From the NCBI GenBank assembly GCA_034638255.1, contig JAWPGT010000021.1, positions 62,001-126,000 of the forward strand: 64,000 bases of DNA, in the 5' to 3' direction. The DNA is from Coprinus comatus. Lineage: Eukaryota; Basidiomycota; Agaricomycetes; Agaricales; Agaricaceae. Under the pieces are notes generated by a model that made no database searches, was not told the DNA's origin, and saw only the letters and a program-made list of their open reading frames with translations. The first letter of the stretch is position 1. Each line of letters starts with the position of its first letter. The position numbers and the translations under genes were made by a program. Positions 1 through 11,545 of this stretch are shown one piece after another.

Positions 1-2544
1 TAGAAAATTCCTATTTAGTTGCAGTAGAAACTTGTTTATCCTTCTCTATATTCAGTTTTGTGAGTTTGGAATTTATTTAAATTTTCTTTAATTGGTATCG
101 TATTCAGTAGACAGTATATAGTCTCTGGTGGTAGAGATGATACTCAGTGAATTTCACCCCCATTTTCTATCTAAAAATCTCTTTCTAAATCGTCTCCATC
201 CTCTTTACTTGACTCTCTGCCTAACAACTCGTTTTCCTCAAATTTATTCATTGAAGAGCACCCTGAATCCTTGAACGTCGTCATTTCGGGTTCGAAGCTT
301 GACAGTTGACGGACGCAACTGCACTCGTAATTTTATTTTGTCTTTTAGACCATTTTTCTGATCTTCACATATTTATGCCTATGACATGTCAGTTCAAATC
401 GAGTTGGAAAGTACATGTGGAGACAGAACATGAGTCACAGTTATAATTCTGAAACGCCGGATCACACCTAGACGCTGAGTACAGTAGGCGAGAACTTATA
501 TCCCTAGCAGAGAAAAGAAGAACGAAGAACGAAGAAACTGCTGGGCGTCGTAGAAGTAGACGGTTGCAGATATGCGACTTGATGCAACCACTAGTCTATT
601 GAATTGGAACAGAGATTGGACAAGGATTGGAATGTTTCGGGTGCAATTTCGGTAAATGCCATACAATTCAGATTCAACAAGCCACCAATGACGGTAAACT
701 TTGGACCCGACAATCACAAATGGTGTCTAATTATTGTATGTGATTACTAGAGTTGGGTTTCTATCAGAGTTGGGGAGTAATATCCAAGAAGAAGTTCTGA
801 TGTAACCGATAATTGAGCCCGTGTCTGCCAAGGATTCTCAATTGCACCCGCCATTGGGGCTCAAAGTTGTGTATCCTGCAAAGGATTTATAAGTCAAGAT
901 TGTTGCCAGGTGTTCAAACACCGTAGAAGTAGAACCTGAACACAAGACCGAACGCGAACTTGGACAAGTGTAAATTTGGGCAGGAATGGAGAGCTCAGTT
1001 ACGCTGAAGACCTGGATTGGAACTTTGAGAATCAAATTCCTTCACTAACAAGTTTACTAAAACAGTTTATCATATTCGAAAATTATAATTTGCACCAGAG
1101 ATATCTTGACAGGGTAAATTTAGAAACTAAGTAGTACCTGTAGTTCAAGCTGACAAGACCTCTTCTTTCAATTGACGGATTTCTTTTGAAGAACTTTACA
1201 GGTGCTGAGTTTCCGGATGAAGTTTCCCTACAAAGTGAGTCCTTGTCCCGATATCCGAGCTTCCTTTACCCAAGCCAAATATTTACTCATTTCAAACACG
1301 AGATACATTCTGACATGAGCATTGCACCTATATATTCCTCAACGTCAGTTGCTGTCGTTTAAACGAAATTGGGCATCGTCGGTCAGGGCTACAATTGCAG
1401 GGTGATCCGATGCTACACCGCCACTCAGCAAATACAAATGAAGGATCCCGGATCAAAAGGGTTTCCTGCGCTCCGAGCGCAACCAAGGCGCAACCTACCA
1501 CATATAAACTTCTTGATTCCTGAAATGTGATGTAATTCTTTCTCACACCACTACACCACTAATAATACAAACCCAAGCTGATATTGAAAATAACATATAT
1601 TGATACTGAGGATGGATACTAAGTTCGTGATGGAGCTTAGGGAATTTGGAAAAAGGGAATGTGATGTTATTGTGAGCAATACTAAATGATCCAAATCTCA
1701 TATATCGATGAACTAGTCGCCAAGGGGGACCTTATCAAGACTCCAGACCGGCTATCTGCGCCCCAGCTGTCATTCACCAGAGACTATGGACATGAAAAAA
1801 CTGAAGGGAAGGATGGAAAGTTCCCTACCAAACGCAAACACGATATACAAAATAAAGTGAGGGTACAGTATTGGGACAATAGCATAAACCCGCCAAGTGG
1901 TCTGGAGGACTTCATTGATGGTTGTGACGGTGTTATGATTCTAATGAAAAGTTGTTAACCTGTATAGAGTGGTATTTCTGTTGTAGTGGTGATGCTGGCG
2001 AGGTCTTCTTTGATCTACTCTTTTATCATTCTTATGGCAGGAATCCTAATAGTATTTACCCAGTGTATTGTACATCAAAAGAAATACATTATAATCCATA
2101 AGTTGATTTAGTAAGAGCGTGTATAATTGATGTAGACCTGGAATGAGGTTAATTCCGACGATAACAGTCTTATCTGAGAGAGTTGCTAGTCGCAAGCGAA
2201 TATCATTGGAGTAAGTACAGAATAAAATCAAAATCCATGAGAAAAATACTTTCAGCATACGGTATATGGCTACTATATAGAAGGAGAATATGTGGATACT
2301 GTGAATTGTAGTATGTAAAGATTAGCGACCCGACTCCGATGCCGGACCGAGAAATTGTAGGAATCAAGATCTCTGATGGTCAGTCGTTAGCATATATATA
2401 TAGCAGACATATAAACAGAAAATAAACGCAGATAGTAACGCCCTATAACACCAGCGCGAGCTATTCTTGTCCTTCCGATGGAAGCGTCGAATTGCGACGA
2501 GTGACTTGAAGAGTCGAAACCTGATAAAAAGGAGTCCCCATTAT
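1..2544. other. intergenic, no supported gene
   Basis: I see no exon chain, conserved domain or repeat family here. Short ORFs exist on both strands (the longest is 90 codons at 1686-1958, plus strand), but none has a recognisable motif or plausible splice partner. The base composition is ordinary for the intergenic DNA of this window. Confidence 0.6.
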
Positions 2545-2615
2545 GCATTGATGGTGTAGCGGTAACATTGGGTCTTCCCATGGCCTAGCTCCGGGTTCGA
2601 CTCCCGGTCAATGCA
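2545..2615 (+). tRNA. tRNA-Gly (anticodon CCC)
   Basis: A complete cloverleaf folds. The 7-bp acceptor stem is 2545-2551 with 2608-2614, and the discriminator base is A2615. The D stem is 2554-2557/2565-2568. The anticodon stem 2570-2574/2582-2586 holds loop TTCCCAT, giving anticodon CCC (2577-2579). The T stem is CCGGG/CCCGG with loop TTCGACT. The internal RNA polymerase III A box TGGTGTAGCGG (2552-2562) and B box GGTTCGACTCC match consensus, and a T5 run follows at 2616-2620 as terminator. There is no intron. It decodes GGG glycine codons. Confidence 0.93.
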
Positions 2616-3306
2616 TTTTTAAAGTGCCAGACATTCTTTTGCGAGAAAGAATCATACATACTACGTAAGTAAGTATTAGATATCTTCTTCTCAGGAGTGC
2701 CAGTGTCAAACTGTTCAAATCAACTTCGAGTAATATTTTTATGTATGTAGTTTATACTTATCCAAACTGATACGGATTTCGTTCTACTAGCAGCATACTT
2801 ATATACGTATTAGTAGACACATGATGCATGATGTACGGCGTTTTAAGAGCGCTGTATGTCCCCCCAGAACCCAGAGTATCCCCGAGACTCCTTCGTTATT
2901 CTGATGAAAAGGAATGATTCGCTAATGACATGTGTATACATCGCGTAGGTCGGCATTGAGGAAGCCTCCCAAATAGCACATCCGTGTTCTATTATTATGT
3001 TGATGCTTCTCACCATGTTGAATCTTAATCAATCAGACCCTACCAAAACCCACTATCAAACGTCAGAATTTGAATTTCAGTTGATAGTGGCACATTTGGG
3101 ATTGTTGAATTGAAAATTTTGAGATTGATAGGTAAGTTAACTTTTGAGTTGTTGTAGAAGGTTGAAAATATGTACTGGGAAGATGAAACACATATATTGA
3201 GTAGAGGAGAAAGTGTAAAACAACAAAAGTCTATGAATGTGATTCCTTCCACGCCACCGACAAGAACAAGAATAGGTAATAAAGGACAAAAAGCAAGAGG
3301 AGTGAT
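2616..3306. other. intergenic, with a short perfect inverted repeat
   Basis: There is no gene. A perfect 10-bp inverted repeat (CCACTATCAA at 3050-3059, TTGATAGTGG at 3081-3090, 21-nt spacer) lies about 220 bp beyond the stop of the minus-strand methyltransferase gene and could fold in its 3' UTR. Confidence 0.5.
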
Positions 3307-4056
3307 CTAACATATACCAGGGAAGAACCACCAAGGGACTTGTTGAGCATAAGCGTCCCATTTTTCTTTAAACAATTTTCTCATCTCTTTATCCTCAGCA
3401 TCAGCTCTACTAACACCAACACAAACGGTCCAAAGCCACCAAACAGCCCAAACAATAAGAGCACTACCTCCAGATGTCAAAGGACCGCATTCCGTCAACC
3501 AACTTCCATTAGTCAAATGACTGAGTGTTAGACCTCCTACAAGAAGTAAAGATCCGGTATACGCTGGATGACGAACGTATGCATAGAACCGATTGGTGAC
3601 TAGGGAATGCTCAGGATGAATGGTTAAATCAAATGTGAACATTTTCCCGAGGGTTTTGAAACAATCTAGACGGATGTAGGAGCCTAGAAATGCACTGAGG
3701 ACACCAATGAGGAAGGGTACGGTTATTCGGACGTTTGAACTCGTGTTTGGACATATCAGGTTCGCTATAGGGTTGGCGGAGGCAAATGGAATATGAGGAA
3801 GGAGGAAGTAGAAGACTTCGCATAATGCGCAGAACCAAAATATTATTTGATGGCACTGTGTACAATGTGATGGTGAGCGGGTAAAAATGATGAACGAAAA
3901 TATTAAGCGAACCTTGAAGACGAATGGTGCAATCTGGAGGATATAGAGAGCCTCAGTGTGATATCTACCCTTTTGAGGGGTTGGGTTTGGAGGAGTACAG
4001 GCTAGCTGGTTTGCAAAGGCCTGGATGAGTACGAGGACGACACGAGAGACGGACAT
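3307..4056 (-). CDS. isoprenylcysteine carboxyl methyltransferase-like membrane protein
   Basis: The product resembles ICMT/Ste14-type methyltransferases, which methylate the C-terminal prenylcysteine of CAAX proteins (Ras, pheromones) at the ER membrane using S-adenosylmethionine. The C-terminal half carries the family hallmarks RHPAYTG and, near the end, RADAEDKEM...KEKWDAYAQQVPW followed by FFPGI. Several hydrophobic membrane segments precede them. The start is the first ATG at 4056. The frame is open for 249 codons, but 3856-3912 looks like an in-frame 57-nt intron (donor GTTCGC, acceptor ACAG, branch CTCAC). With it removed the protein is 230 aa, a usual length. Head-to-head with the DAHP synthase gene, with 182 bp between start codons. 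Family call firm, substrate inferred. Confidence 0.8.
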   Translation of the reverse strand: MSVSRVVLVLIQAFANQLACTPPNPTPQKGRYHTEALYILQIAPFVFKVRLIFSFIIFTRSPSHCTQCHQIIFWFCALCEVFYFLLPHIPFASANPIANLICPNTSSNVRITVPFLIGVLSAFLGSYIRLDCFKTLGKMFTFDLTIHPEHSLVTNRFYAYVRHPAYTGSLLLVGGLTLSHLTNGSWLTECGPLTSGGSALIVWAVWWLWTVCVGVSRADAEDKEMRKLFKEKWDAYAQQVPWWFFPGIC

Positions 4057-4238
4057 TTTGTGTGGAAGGAATGCATATTGGTAGCCGAGGATTTATAGGG
4101 ACAGGGTGATGAGGATACGGAAATGCGGAAGCGTTTCTGGGAAGGAGATGGTGGATCATGGATTTAAAGTCCGCGGTGGTTCATACTTTAGATATGTTTT
4201 GTCGGAGATAACATAAGCCATAACCGCTTATATCTTTT

Positions 4239-7200
4239 ATGCCACAAAATTGGACCCCGTCGTCGTGGAAGGCAAAGCCGGTGCAGCAGGTGGGCTTCAT
4301 GTTGGGGTGGGGGTCTGGATATGTATTGACAGTGACTAGGATGTGGAATACCCTGATCAACAACACCTTTACAGGTAGAGTATTCCCCTGGGCTATGGTG
4401 CAGTGGTTGATATGTGCAACAAAGTGTGCTAGATAAGATTGCAAGGTTACCGCCCTTGGTGACTCCGTCCGAGGTATGAATGCCTGCATCTGAAGCTACA
4501 CGGATCTCCGCAACGTCAGATGAAATAGATTGAACGTCTTCGACATCAACTATCGCTCGTCCAGCGTAACGAGGCGTTTTTGCTTCATGCTGGAGATTGC
4601 GCAGAGAGCTTTGATGCCTGCACCCATGTACGTCCAAACCTTGTTTCCTCTTCCGATCCACCTCTAATCGCCCAACGTCCAGGAAAATATCACTCATAAG
4701 ATTGGACTTATACTTTCGTTTTCTTTGATTGTGATTTGGGGCGCAAGGTTGCCTGTTGTACGTCTCCGTCACTCTGTTTAACCTACTGTGCTCACGTACA
4801 CCTGTCCAGGTGAGGATTGGGCGTATCGCTGGTCAATATGCCAAGCCACGGAGCAGCAACTACGAGAAAATTGGGGATAAGCAAGTCATGAGCTTCAGGT
4901 CTGTCCTCTCCAACTCGTATCAGATCATCCATCTAAAATATACTCAGGGGCGACAACGTTAATGGGTACGTGGTCCTAAATTCCATAACGCCGTTTCTCC
5001 GTTCTTCCGCAAGGACTACTTCAACTTACTCTCTATTTCCCAAGACTTGATCATAATGACCGAATCCCAGACCCTGAACGTCTCCTCCGGTGTGTATGCC
5101 AGTCTGTTTCATCTTTTTTTAAGACTGAACTTGTATCCACAGAGCGTATTTTTATTCAACAACAACGCTTAATTACCTGCGCGGCCTCTTGACATCTGGC
5201 TTTGCCTCACTCCATCATCCCCGTGATTGGTCCTTGGCACATGTTAGGTCTCCTTCCCTGAGGTATGTACTCTTTCCATTCGACAGGATCTGTCATAGAG
5301 CCCTGTACTGATTTACGCCCCTTACAATGCACATTTCTATTCCGACTGTTCCATGACTCGGCGACTCTCGGTTTCTCCTGTGGATATTTGTGAATCATGG
5401 TTGCGTTGTTGAAGACGTGAATTCGAGACTATCACGGAAGGCTTATCAGATGCCCTGGACTTCAGCAAGACCATTGGAGTGGATTCGGTAGGCAGTACTC
5501 CTTACGAAAGAGGTGGAGGACGAGGAACACTTGGAGAAGTTGATTTCTACACGAGGTGAGTCTGCGTACCATTTTTACTTTTATTCTCCACATTCAAACC
5601 AGTTGCCTCGTGTCTGTCTTCTTTTCCTTTTCCCTTGTTTCCTTTTCCTTTTCCCTTGTTTCCTTTTCCCTTTCTGGTGTCGACTGTGGAAACGTCAACT
5701 GACTGATTGTTGCCTCAATCTCATCCTCATCCTCATCCTCATCCTCATCCGCAACCGCACCACAATGTCAATCTCATTCGCAACCGCACCACAATGTCAA
5801 TCTCATTCGCAACCGCACCACAATGTCAATCTCATTCGCAACCGCAACCGCACTCTGACGCCTCACACATTCTGGAATCTCTGCATTGTTCATTCCATGC
5901 TCATCTCTATTCTGCCCCTCTCATTTCATACCCTCGCTCTCCCGCGGCACTCACACTCGCATTCATTTTCATTCCTATATCAAGCCACGAGGGTCTAATG
6001 TTAAATTATGAAGAAGCACTTACACGCGAATTTACCATTCCTGATTCTACCTCCGCCTCATCCTCATCCTCATCCTCCACTACCGAAGGAGCGAAGGAAA
6101 AGGAAAAAGCATTCTATAATACCTCGGCTCACTTTTTATGGATCGGTGATAGGACGAGAGCAGTCGATGGTGCTCATGTGGAGTACTTTAGAGGTATCAG
6201 GAATCCAATTGGTGTCAAGGTAGGACCTACTATGGTTGGCGAGGAATTGGTTAGGTTGTTGAATAGTAAGTTCCTCTTCTTGCTCGCTCGTTTTTGATCT
6301 GACTTGTTTGGTGATGAACAGTCGTAAATCCGGACAAGGAGTCAGGCAAAGTTACGTTGATTACTAGGTTTGGTGCTGGTAAGGTAAGTACCATTTCTCG
6401 ATTTTGTTTTCTTGTGTTTTTATTAATGAATGCACTGTTTTCATAGATTGATCAGCATCTGGCTGGTCATATCAAAGCTGTCCAAGCTTCTGGTCATCCC
6501 GTCGTTTGGATATGTGACCCTATGCACGGAAAGTGAGTGTCATTTATTTACTTCTTCCCGCCTTTTTCCTTTTAGCTCTCCCTTTCCTTCTCTTATATAT
6601 ATATTACGTTCATCTTTACTCTTAACAATGGAAATAGGGTTATTCTCGTCCCCTTTTCTTTCTTTCTCTTTCTTTTAACTTTGACTTTTGTAATCTCGAG
6701 GATGAGTGTAAGGATGAAGGATATATGATGCTATCAGTTGGCTTGGCTACAACTGTACCTCCTCCATTCCTCTCATTCAGCTTCTCTGCCTTCTCATCCT
6801 TCCTTTCTTCTCTTCCTCCCCTCACTATACCCTTCTTCGGCCGAAAAAAAAAGTAAGGGTTGAAGTGAAGTGAAGTCAAAATGACTGTTGACGGAAGGGG
6901 GTTCTTGGTTCTGGATTCTAGCTTAGACTTCATTCAGGCTATCGACGTTGAATCCAGTGACGGTTGACAGTTACCAGTCTAAAGTAATTGTTACACTGGT
7001 TGCTTGGGTTACCTACCCCTCACTTCCCCAAAAAAGGCTGCATCTATTCAAAGCAAATGCAGGCATTCTTGATCTCGTCTCACCTCCGTTTTGTAAGAGT
7101 ACTTTTCACTCTTTTTCCGAGGAGGAGGGGTGGTTTAGGAAGGAATGATGCATGTATGCTCAAGCTTCGAATCTTTTCATTTTGATGCGTTGTGGTGCGC

Positions 7201-8125
7201 GGATACGAACCTCCGCGTTTCTTCTTTCGTTTCGTTCTCGTTTTCATTTGATAGTTGGGAACTAGGCTTCTCTTTTTTCTTTTTATCATCTTCTACGTTT
7301 CGTTCAGGTTATTCGCTTCTATTTGGGTATACGTTAAACTTACGACATGATTATTACCTTTCCTTTCTTCCCTTCCTCCGCTTCACCTTCACTCCATTCC
7401 CCACACTTTAACTTGGTCCCCTCTCTCTCCCTCTCTCTATTTCTTTCTATTCCAAAATTAACAAATACTTACACTCAAATGAAAACAGTACACTCACATC
7501 TTCAACTGGTCTCAAAACTCGTCATTTTGGTACTATAATCAATGAATTAAGCTCTTGTTTAAGAATTCATGAAGAATGTGGATCAAGATTGGGTGGTGTT
7601 AGTTTGGAATTTACAGGAGAGGTTAGTGAGGAAGGGTTTAGTGTTACTGAATGTCTTGGTGGGAGTATGGAGTTGAGTGAAGATGAACTTGGGTTGAGAT
7701 ATCAAGTGAGCTTTTTTTTTGTCCTTTTTTTCTCTTGTTTGGTTTTTCTTCTCTTTGAGTTGCGATCTTGGGGTGTATTTTTTTTTCCTGTTTGGGGGAG
7801 GGAGTGAGATATTGTACTGATATGGCATGTATATAGTCGTTCTGTGATCCTAGACTCAATTTCGAACAAAGTCTTGGTACGTTTTTTTAAAAATCTCTAT
7901 TACTTGTTGGATATTTCAAGCCTAATGTGAAACAATTACTCTTTTTATATTTGACCAAATGAATCTATAGATGTCGCCTTTTTAATTTCCAACTATTTCA
8001 AGAAAGAAAGGAGAAATAATGGAAAAGCAAAAGGTCAAAATTTGGGTTATGGTGGTAGTGTTGGTGGTAGTGGTGTTGGTGATCATGACGTTTTGTTCAC
8101 TGAACTTGGTGGGAGGAAAGTTTGA
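4239..8125 (+). CDS. class II DAHP synthase (3-deoxy-D-arabino-heptulosonate 7-phosphate synthase)
   Basis: Catalyses phosphoenolpyruvate plus erythrose-4-phosphate to DAHP, the first shikimate-pathway step. Sixteen exons keep phase throughout: 4239-4289, 4340-4374, 4425-4473, 4529-4627, 4683-4757, 4810-4898, 4948-4965, 5045-5089, 5143-5262, 5415-5555, 5985-6265, 6322-6383, 6447-6532, 7489-7705, 7837-7876, 7971-8125; 1563 nt, 520 aa. Class II signatures appear in order: [11 protein letters not shown] at the N-terminus, [96 protein letters not shown]. Residues after SHEGL include an unusual Ser/Lys/Glu-rich insert (SASSSSSSS then KEKEK). Exon 7 is only 18 nt. Intron 13 is 956 bp and intron 10 is 429 bp, against about 50-60 bp for most others. 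Start chosen because it opens directly into the family N-terminus. Exon 10's acceptor is the least certain junction. Confidence 0.93.
5723..5850 (+). repeat. microsatellite plus 29-bp minisatellite inside a DAHP synthase intron
   Basis: Within intron 10 a CTCATC hexanucleotide run (about 5723-5750) is followed by three tandem copies of a 29-bp unit beginning GCAACCGCACC (5751-5837) and a partial fourth. The same hexanucleotide recurs in exon 11 (about 6055-6078), where it encodes the serine tract. Confidence 0.85.
6533..7488 (+). other. unusually long intron 13 of the DAHP synthase gene
   Basis: 956 bp between donor GTGAGT and acceptor ACAG. It is rich in T/C tracts with no recognisable domain on either strand. 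The protein reads straight through the junction (CDPMHGN to [13 protein letters not shown]), so no coding exon is missing. Confidence 0.75.
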
Positions 8126-8413
8126 AAGAAAAGGTGAAGCCTGAGCGCCTGACTCGAGAAGTATATTTGGAGTGATCAAAGCTGAAGTAACGGAAGAAAA
8201 ATTGTGTGAAATAAAAGAGTACTTATAAAATTGGGTTGAAGAAAATGTGTATGTATTCCCTTAGATATGTACTGTAATAAATACATAAAACTGTTGATGA
8301 AAGGAGTTTGCGTCGATGAAAATGAAGTTGGGACCAACTCGCAGCAAATGGCTACAAAATCAAATCAGACAATTGACAGGGTAGGCTACACAAACAAACA
8401 AGTACGAGATGAA

Positions 8414-9562
8414 TTAATCAGTTTTATAGGGCCAACTTTCCTTTGGCTTGAGACCCAGGAAATTCAACTGCAACATCTCCGCCATGTCACCATCTTCATC
8501 TTTGAACGATTCTACATGAGAAACGTCCACAATATCCCAATAAACATCATTACTAAATGGTGGTTGTTCGGGAGTAGGTGGAGGAGCATATTTTTCCGCA
8601 GCTCGTTTCAGAGGGCCACGAAATCCCATTTTGTTTGGATCGCCATGATATTCTTCATATGTGTTAGGCAAAGGTCCTTTAAACATGGCGAATTCTTCAT
8701 TATCTTTGGTTCGTAGGATCTGTCGTAAACGAGGTGCAGGATGGGCTCCACGAGAACAAGCCAATTGACCGAAAACTGCAGCTTGATTATTCATAAGACC
8801 TTCATACCACGCCTCTCCCAATTTAGGAGATAACTCTAACATCCAACCTGTACGTATAATTTGACCGACGTCTTCTTTGAGTTTTGGAACTTGTATTATG
8901 ACTGAAGCAATGTGACTGAAGTATCTTAACTGATTGAGAGCATCGAGTCCTGAGATTAAGGAGAAGTCGTGCCATGTTGGTGGATGTTGTTCACGTTCTG
9001 GTGAATGGTAACAGTATGATACCCAGAGAAATGCAGCACAGTATGTGTCCCATCCTGACCATCTTTTTGCAGCGCTGAAGAACGGTTTTTCTCCCATACG
9101 TAGACGTGCTATAATGAGTTAGAAATTACTACCGCTAGCTACCGAAGGAGAAAGACAAATGAAAGGGTCGCACTAACCGAAGTTTAATTGGACTAATTCT
9201 CGTATGAGAAACAGAATTGTATAATGAAACATCACTCCAAGACGATTATGAAATGCTTTCTCGACGGAATGTATAAATTCCTCCAAATCATCCAAATTAT
9301 TATCGGTCCAACTATCTTGAGTATCGTTAAGTAAATTTGGAATGAGAAGTGGTCGTGCAATAGCTCTAGCCAAATTCCATCCATCGAAATACCACCCATC
9401 ATCTTTTTTAATAAATGAATTTAAACGATAATCGTCATACTCGTTTACGTATTTGGTAGGGATGATTTTGTGGGATTTGTGAAGTGGTAGACGGATTTCG
9501 CTTTCTTTTTTACGGACTAGTTTGTTATGAGCTTCACGAATGTAGTCTTTGGTGATTGGCAT
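8414..9562 (-). CDS. hypothetical protein, unrecognised family
   Basis: Two exons, 9178-9562 and 8414-9108, with a 69-bp intron (donor GTTAGT, acceptor ATAG) that keeps phase; 359 aa. I chose the ATG at 9562. The frame extends upstream but only through a non-ATG start. I do not recognise the family. It is soluble-looking with no signal peptide or clear membrane span, tryptophan- and histidine-rich, with a Pro-rich stretch (PPPTPEQPPF) near the C-terminus and an acidic run (KDEDGD) after it. It is convergent with the DAHP synthase gene (289 bp between stops). The good splice signals and lack of stops support a real gene. Function unknown. Confidence 0.7.
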
Positions 9563-9922
9563 TATGTTGAGGTGGAATGCTGTAGGATTGTTATAATGAA
9601 GCGTTGATGGAGTAGAAAGGTGTTTCTGTTTCACAGGGCCGGTTATCGGGCCAAGATCCGTTGACCCGTGGTGGCGGTGTTATCACGGATCAATAGATCA
9701 CACTGGAATTCGATCTCTTGTCGCCGCAGGTGCACCCTGATATCCATCCATGCTATGATTGTATGCTTCATGATATTACACCTCTGTAAAACAATTTTTG
9801 ATATACAATAATGCTTGCTATGTGAATCTCAGCAGAGGCAATATAAACCTACAAGTATGGTACATTACTATTCATACAGTAAAACTCATTAAAATATGCA
9901 CATATTATACTAGAAATACAAG
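9563..9922. other. intergenic
   Basis: Separates two minus-strand genes: it holds the promoter of the 8414-9562 gene and the 3' flank of the DUF6533 gene. I see no other structure. Confidence 0.5.
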
Positions 9923-11545
9923 TTACGCAGTACTGTCTGAATATTTGCGCTCGCTGTCCCTTGTCTTGAGTACCAATTCGTGTCTAAAGCACAAGTTACT
10001 GATATGATTGGGGTCAGCACTCCACCTATTAGTACTTCCGGCTTCCCTTATGTTAAGTACAAGTCGATTAATCATTATCGAGGTTATGATGTGACTGAAA
10101 GATGCTCCAAGGGCTCTCAAATCTACTGGTGCCACCTAATAGAATTAATATCTAGAGTTAAATAATTACCATAAGAAACGCAAAGGGCAAACTCACGAAG
10201 AAAGTAACAGTGTTGAAAAGATTGGCGAGACATATGACCATGTAGTAGAGGGTACCATCTCGAGCAAATATATGCAACAAGCTGTTGTGAGGACTGTCAG
10301 CCGATACTTAGAGACATATAAAAGAAGATAACTAACGAATAGGTATGGCTCATGTAGTATTTTCTCGTCTTCGCAACTGTCAATATAAAGATCATAGTGT
10401 CCGTTACTAATGGGGTAACCCAGAGAGATGCTAACGTGGCATGGTCTCAGCACTTAGATCTCTGGCTTCAAAATATGATAAACTTACGAAACAAGGGACT
10501 GTCTCCAACAAGGACGCAGCCTATGTTTGAGTTTGAGAAGGGGATCCATGTGGCGTCATAGAGTCTCCTACCTATAGCACCGGGAGGCAGAGAAGCAGCT
10601 GGAATTCATTGCGTAAGATTTGTCTCCTTACTCATAAGTAGAGCGGTTCTACTCACGGAAGCCCCTACTTAATCCTACGAATGATATTGCTACCTGTGCA
10701 GATAACAGCACTAGCAAGAAGCCTAAAACCGTTTTGCTTCGACCATAGAGCGCAAACACCCGAAGGATCATTATTACTAAAAACAATGAAATGAGTGGGC
10801 GTAGCTTGATGCAGCAAGGAGACGCCTACATTCACAAACTGTGGCAGGCGTCAGTTTTGTTCATTTTAGGTACCAGCTTTCAACCACTTACTACTGACAA
10901 GGATAACAGTCATAATTCCTTGGAAACTGGCCACATGTATGCAACTGTCGTTAATGTCAGTAAGAAACTAGCACTCTTGATATTCAAAGACACGAGTGCT
11001 TACGCCTAGGGATCACCAGTTCAGTGTCTTCCCAACTACTAGTAGCAAGTTTATATCCTGAGAGAGAGAGATAATTACTTACCCCTGGAGGAATTGGAAT
11101 CTGATATGCTATGCGGGATTATCCAATGAGTTTCAACCCGGGTAAAAGTGCACTTATAACTCACAGACAGTGTCAACCACAAATTGTAGTGGTGTACAAT
11201 AACGGTTCAATAGGAATAAAAACGCTGGCCAGGAGAACTTTTTCTTCCAAATATGTTCAACCTAACAACTGTGAGTAAAGGGTACCATAGGGGATGGTGT
11301 ACGACGTACCTCTTCACTGAGAGTGAGCACTGGTGATACATCAATATTCTGCTTTTCCGAAAAGGATTTTGATACTTACTGTAGTCGTATAAAATAAGGG
11401 CAAAAACGGATAGTTCAAAGTATTTTGCTGCTGTCCTGTGGAACAACGTAGTCAGTAATGGGATCCAAAGCCTTGCGATCCCAAGGCACACGTACAGGTG
11501 TCGTATGGCCGTCTCCAGTTCCTCTGGGGTCAGTGAAGGGCCCAT
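9923..11545 (-). CDS. DUF6533-type multi-pass membrane protein (basidiomycete family)
   Basis: Thirteen exons on the minus strand keep phase: 11496-11545, 11380-11435, 11310-11329, 11165-11261, 11083-11100, 11017-11038, 10892-10944, 10657-10776, 10572-10598, 10488-10520, 10337-10430, 10197-10293, 9923-10135; 900 nt, 299 aa. The N-terminal domain reads KYFELSVFALILYDYMLTLSEEV then IWKKKFSW and FLFLLNRY, the usual DUF6533 pattern. It is followed by LRVFALYGR, GFLLVLLSAQVAISFVGL, PPGAIGC, a membrane span around TDTMIFILTVAK, and LRALGASFSHIITSIMINR near the end, as in family members. About five to seven membrane spans. The biochemical role of the family is unknown to me. Five exons are 18-33 nt. 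The three small exons at 10892-11100 rest mainly on phase and family pattern. Confidence 0.82.

Noticed and set aside
1686..1958. 90-codon plus-strand ORF
   Set aside because: No domain, no splice partner, ordinary composition; consistent with chance.
4188..4772. 194-codon minus-strand ORF
   Set aside because: Antisense to the first five exons of DAHP synthase, which carry unmistakable family motifs.
5513..6297. 161- and 196-codon plus-strand ORFs in the DAHP synthase locus
   Set aside because: They run through intron 10 repeats. The true exon 11 starts at 5985, and the His/Pro-rich parts are translated microsatellite.
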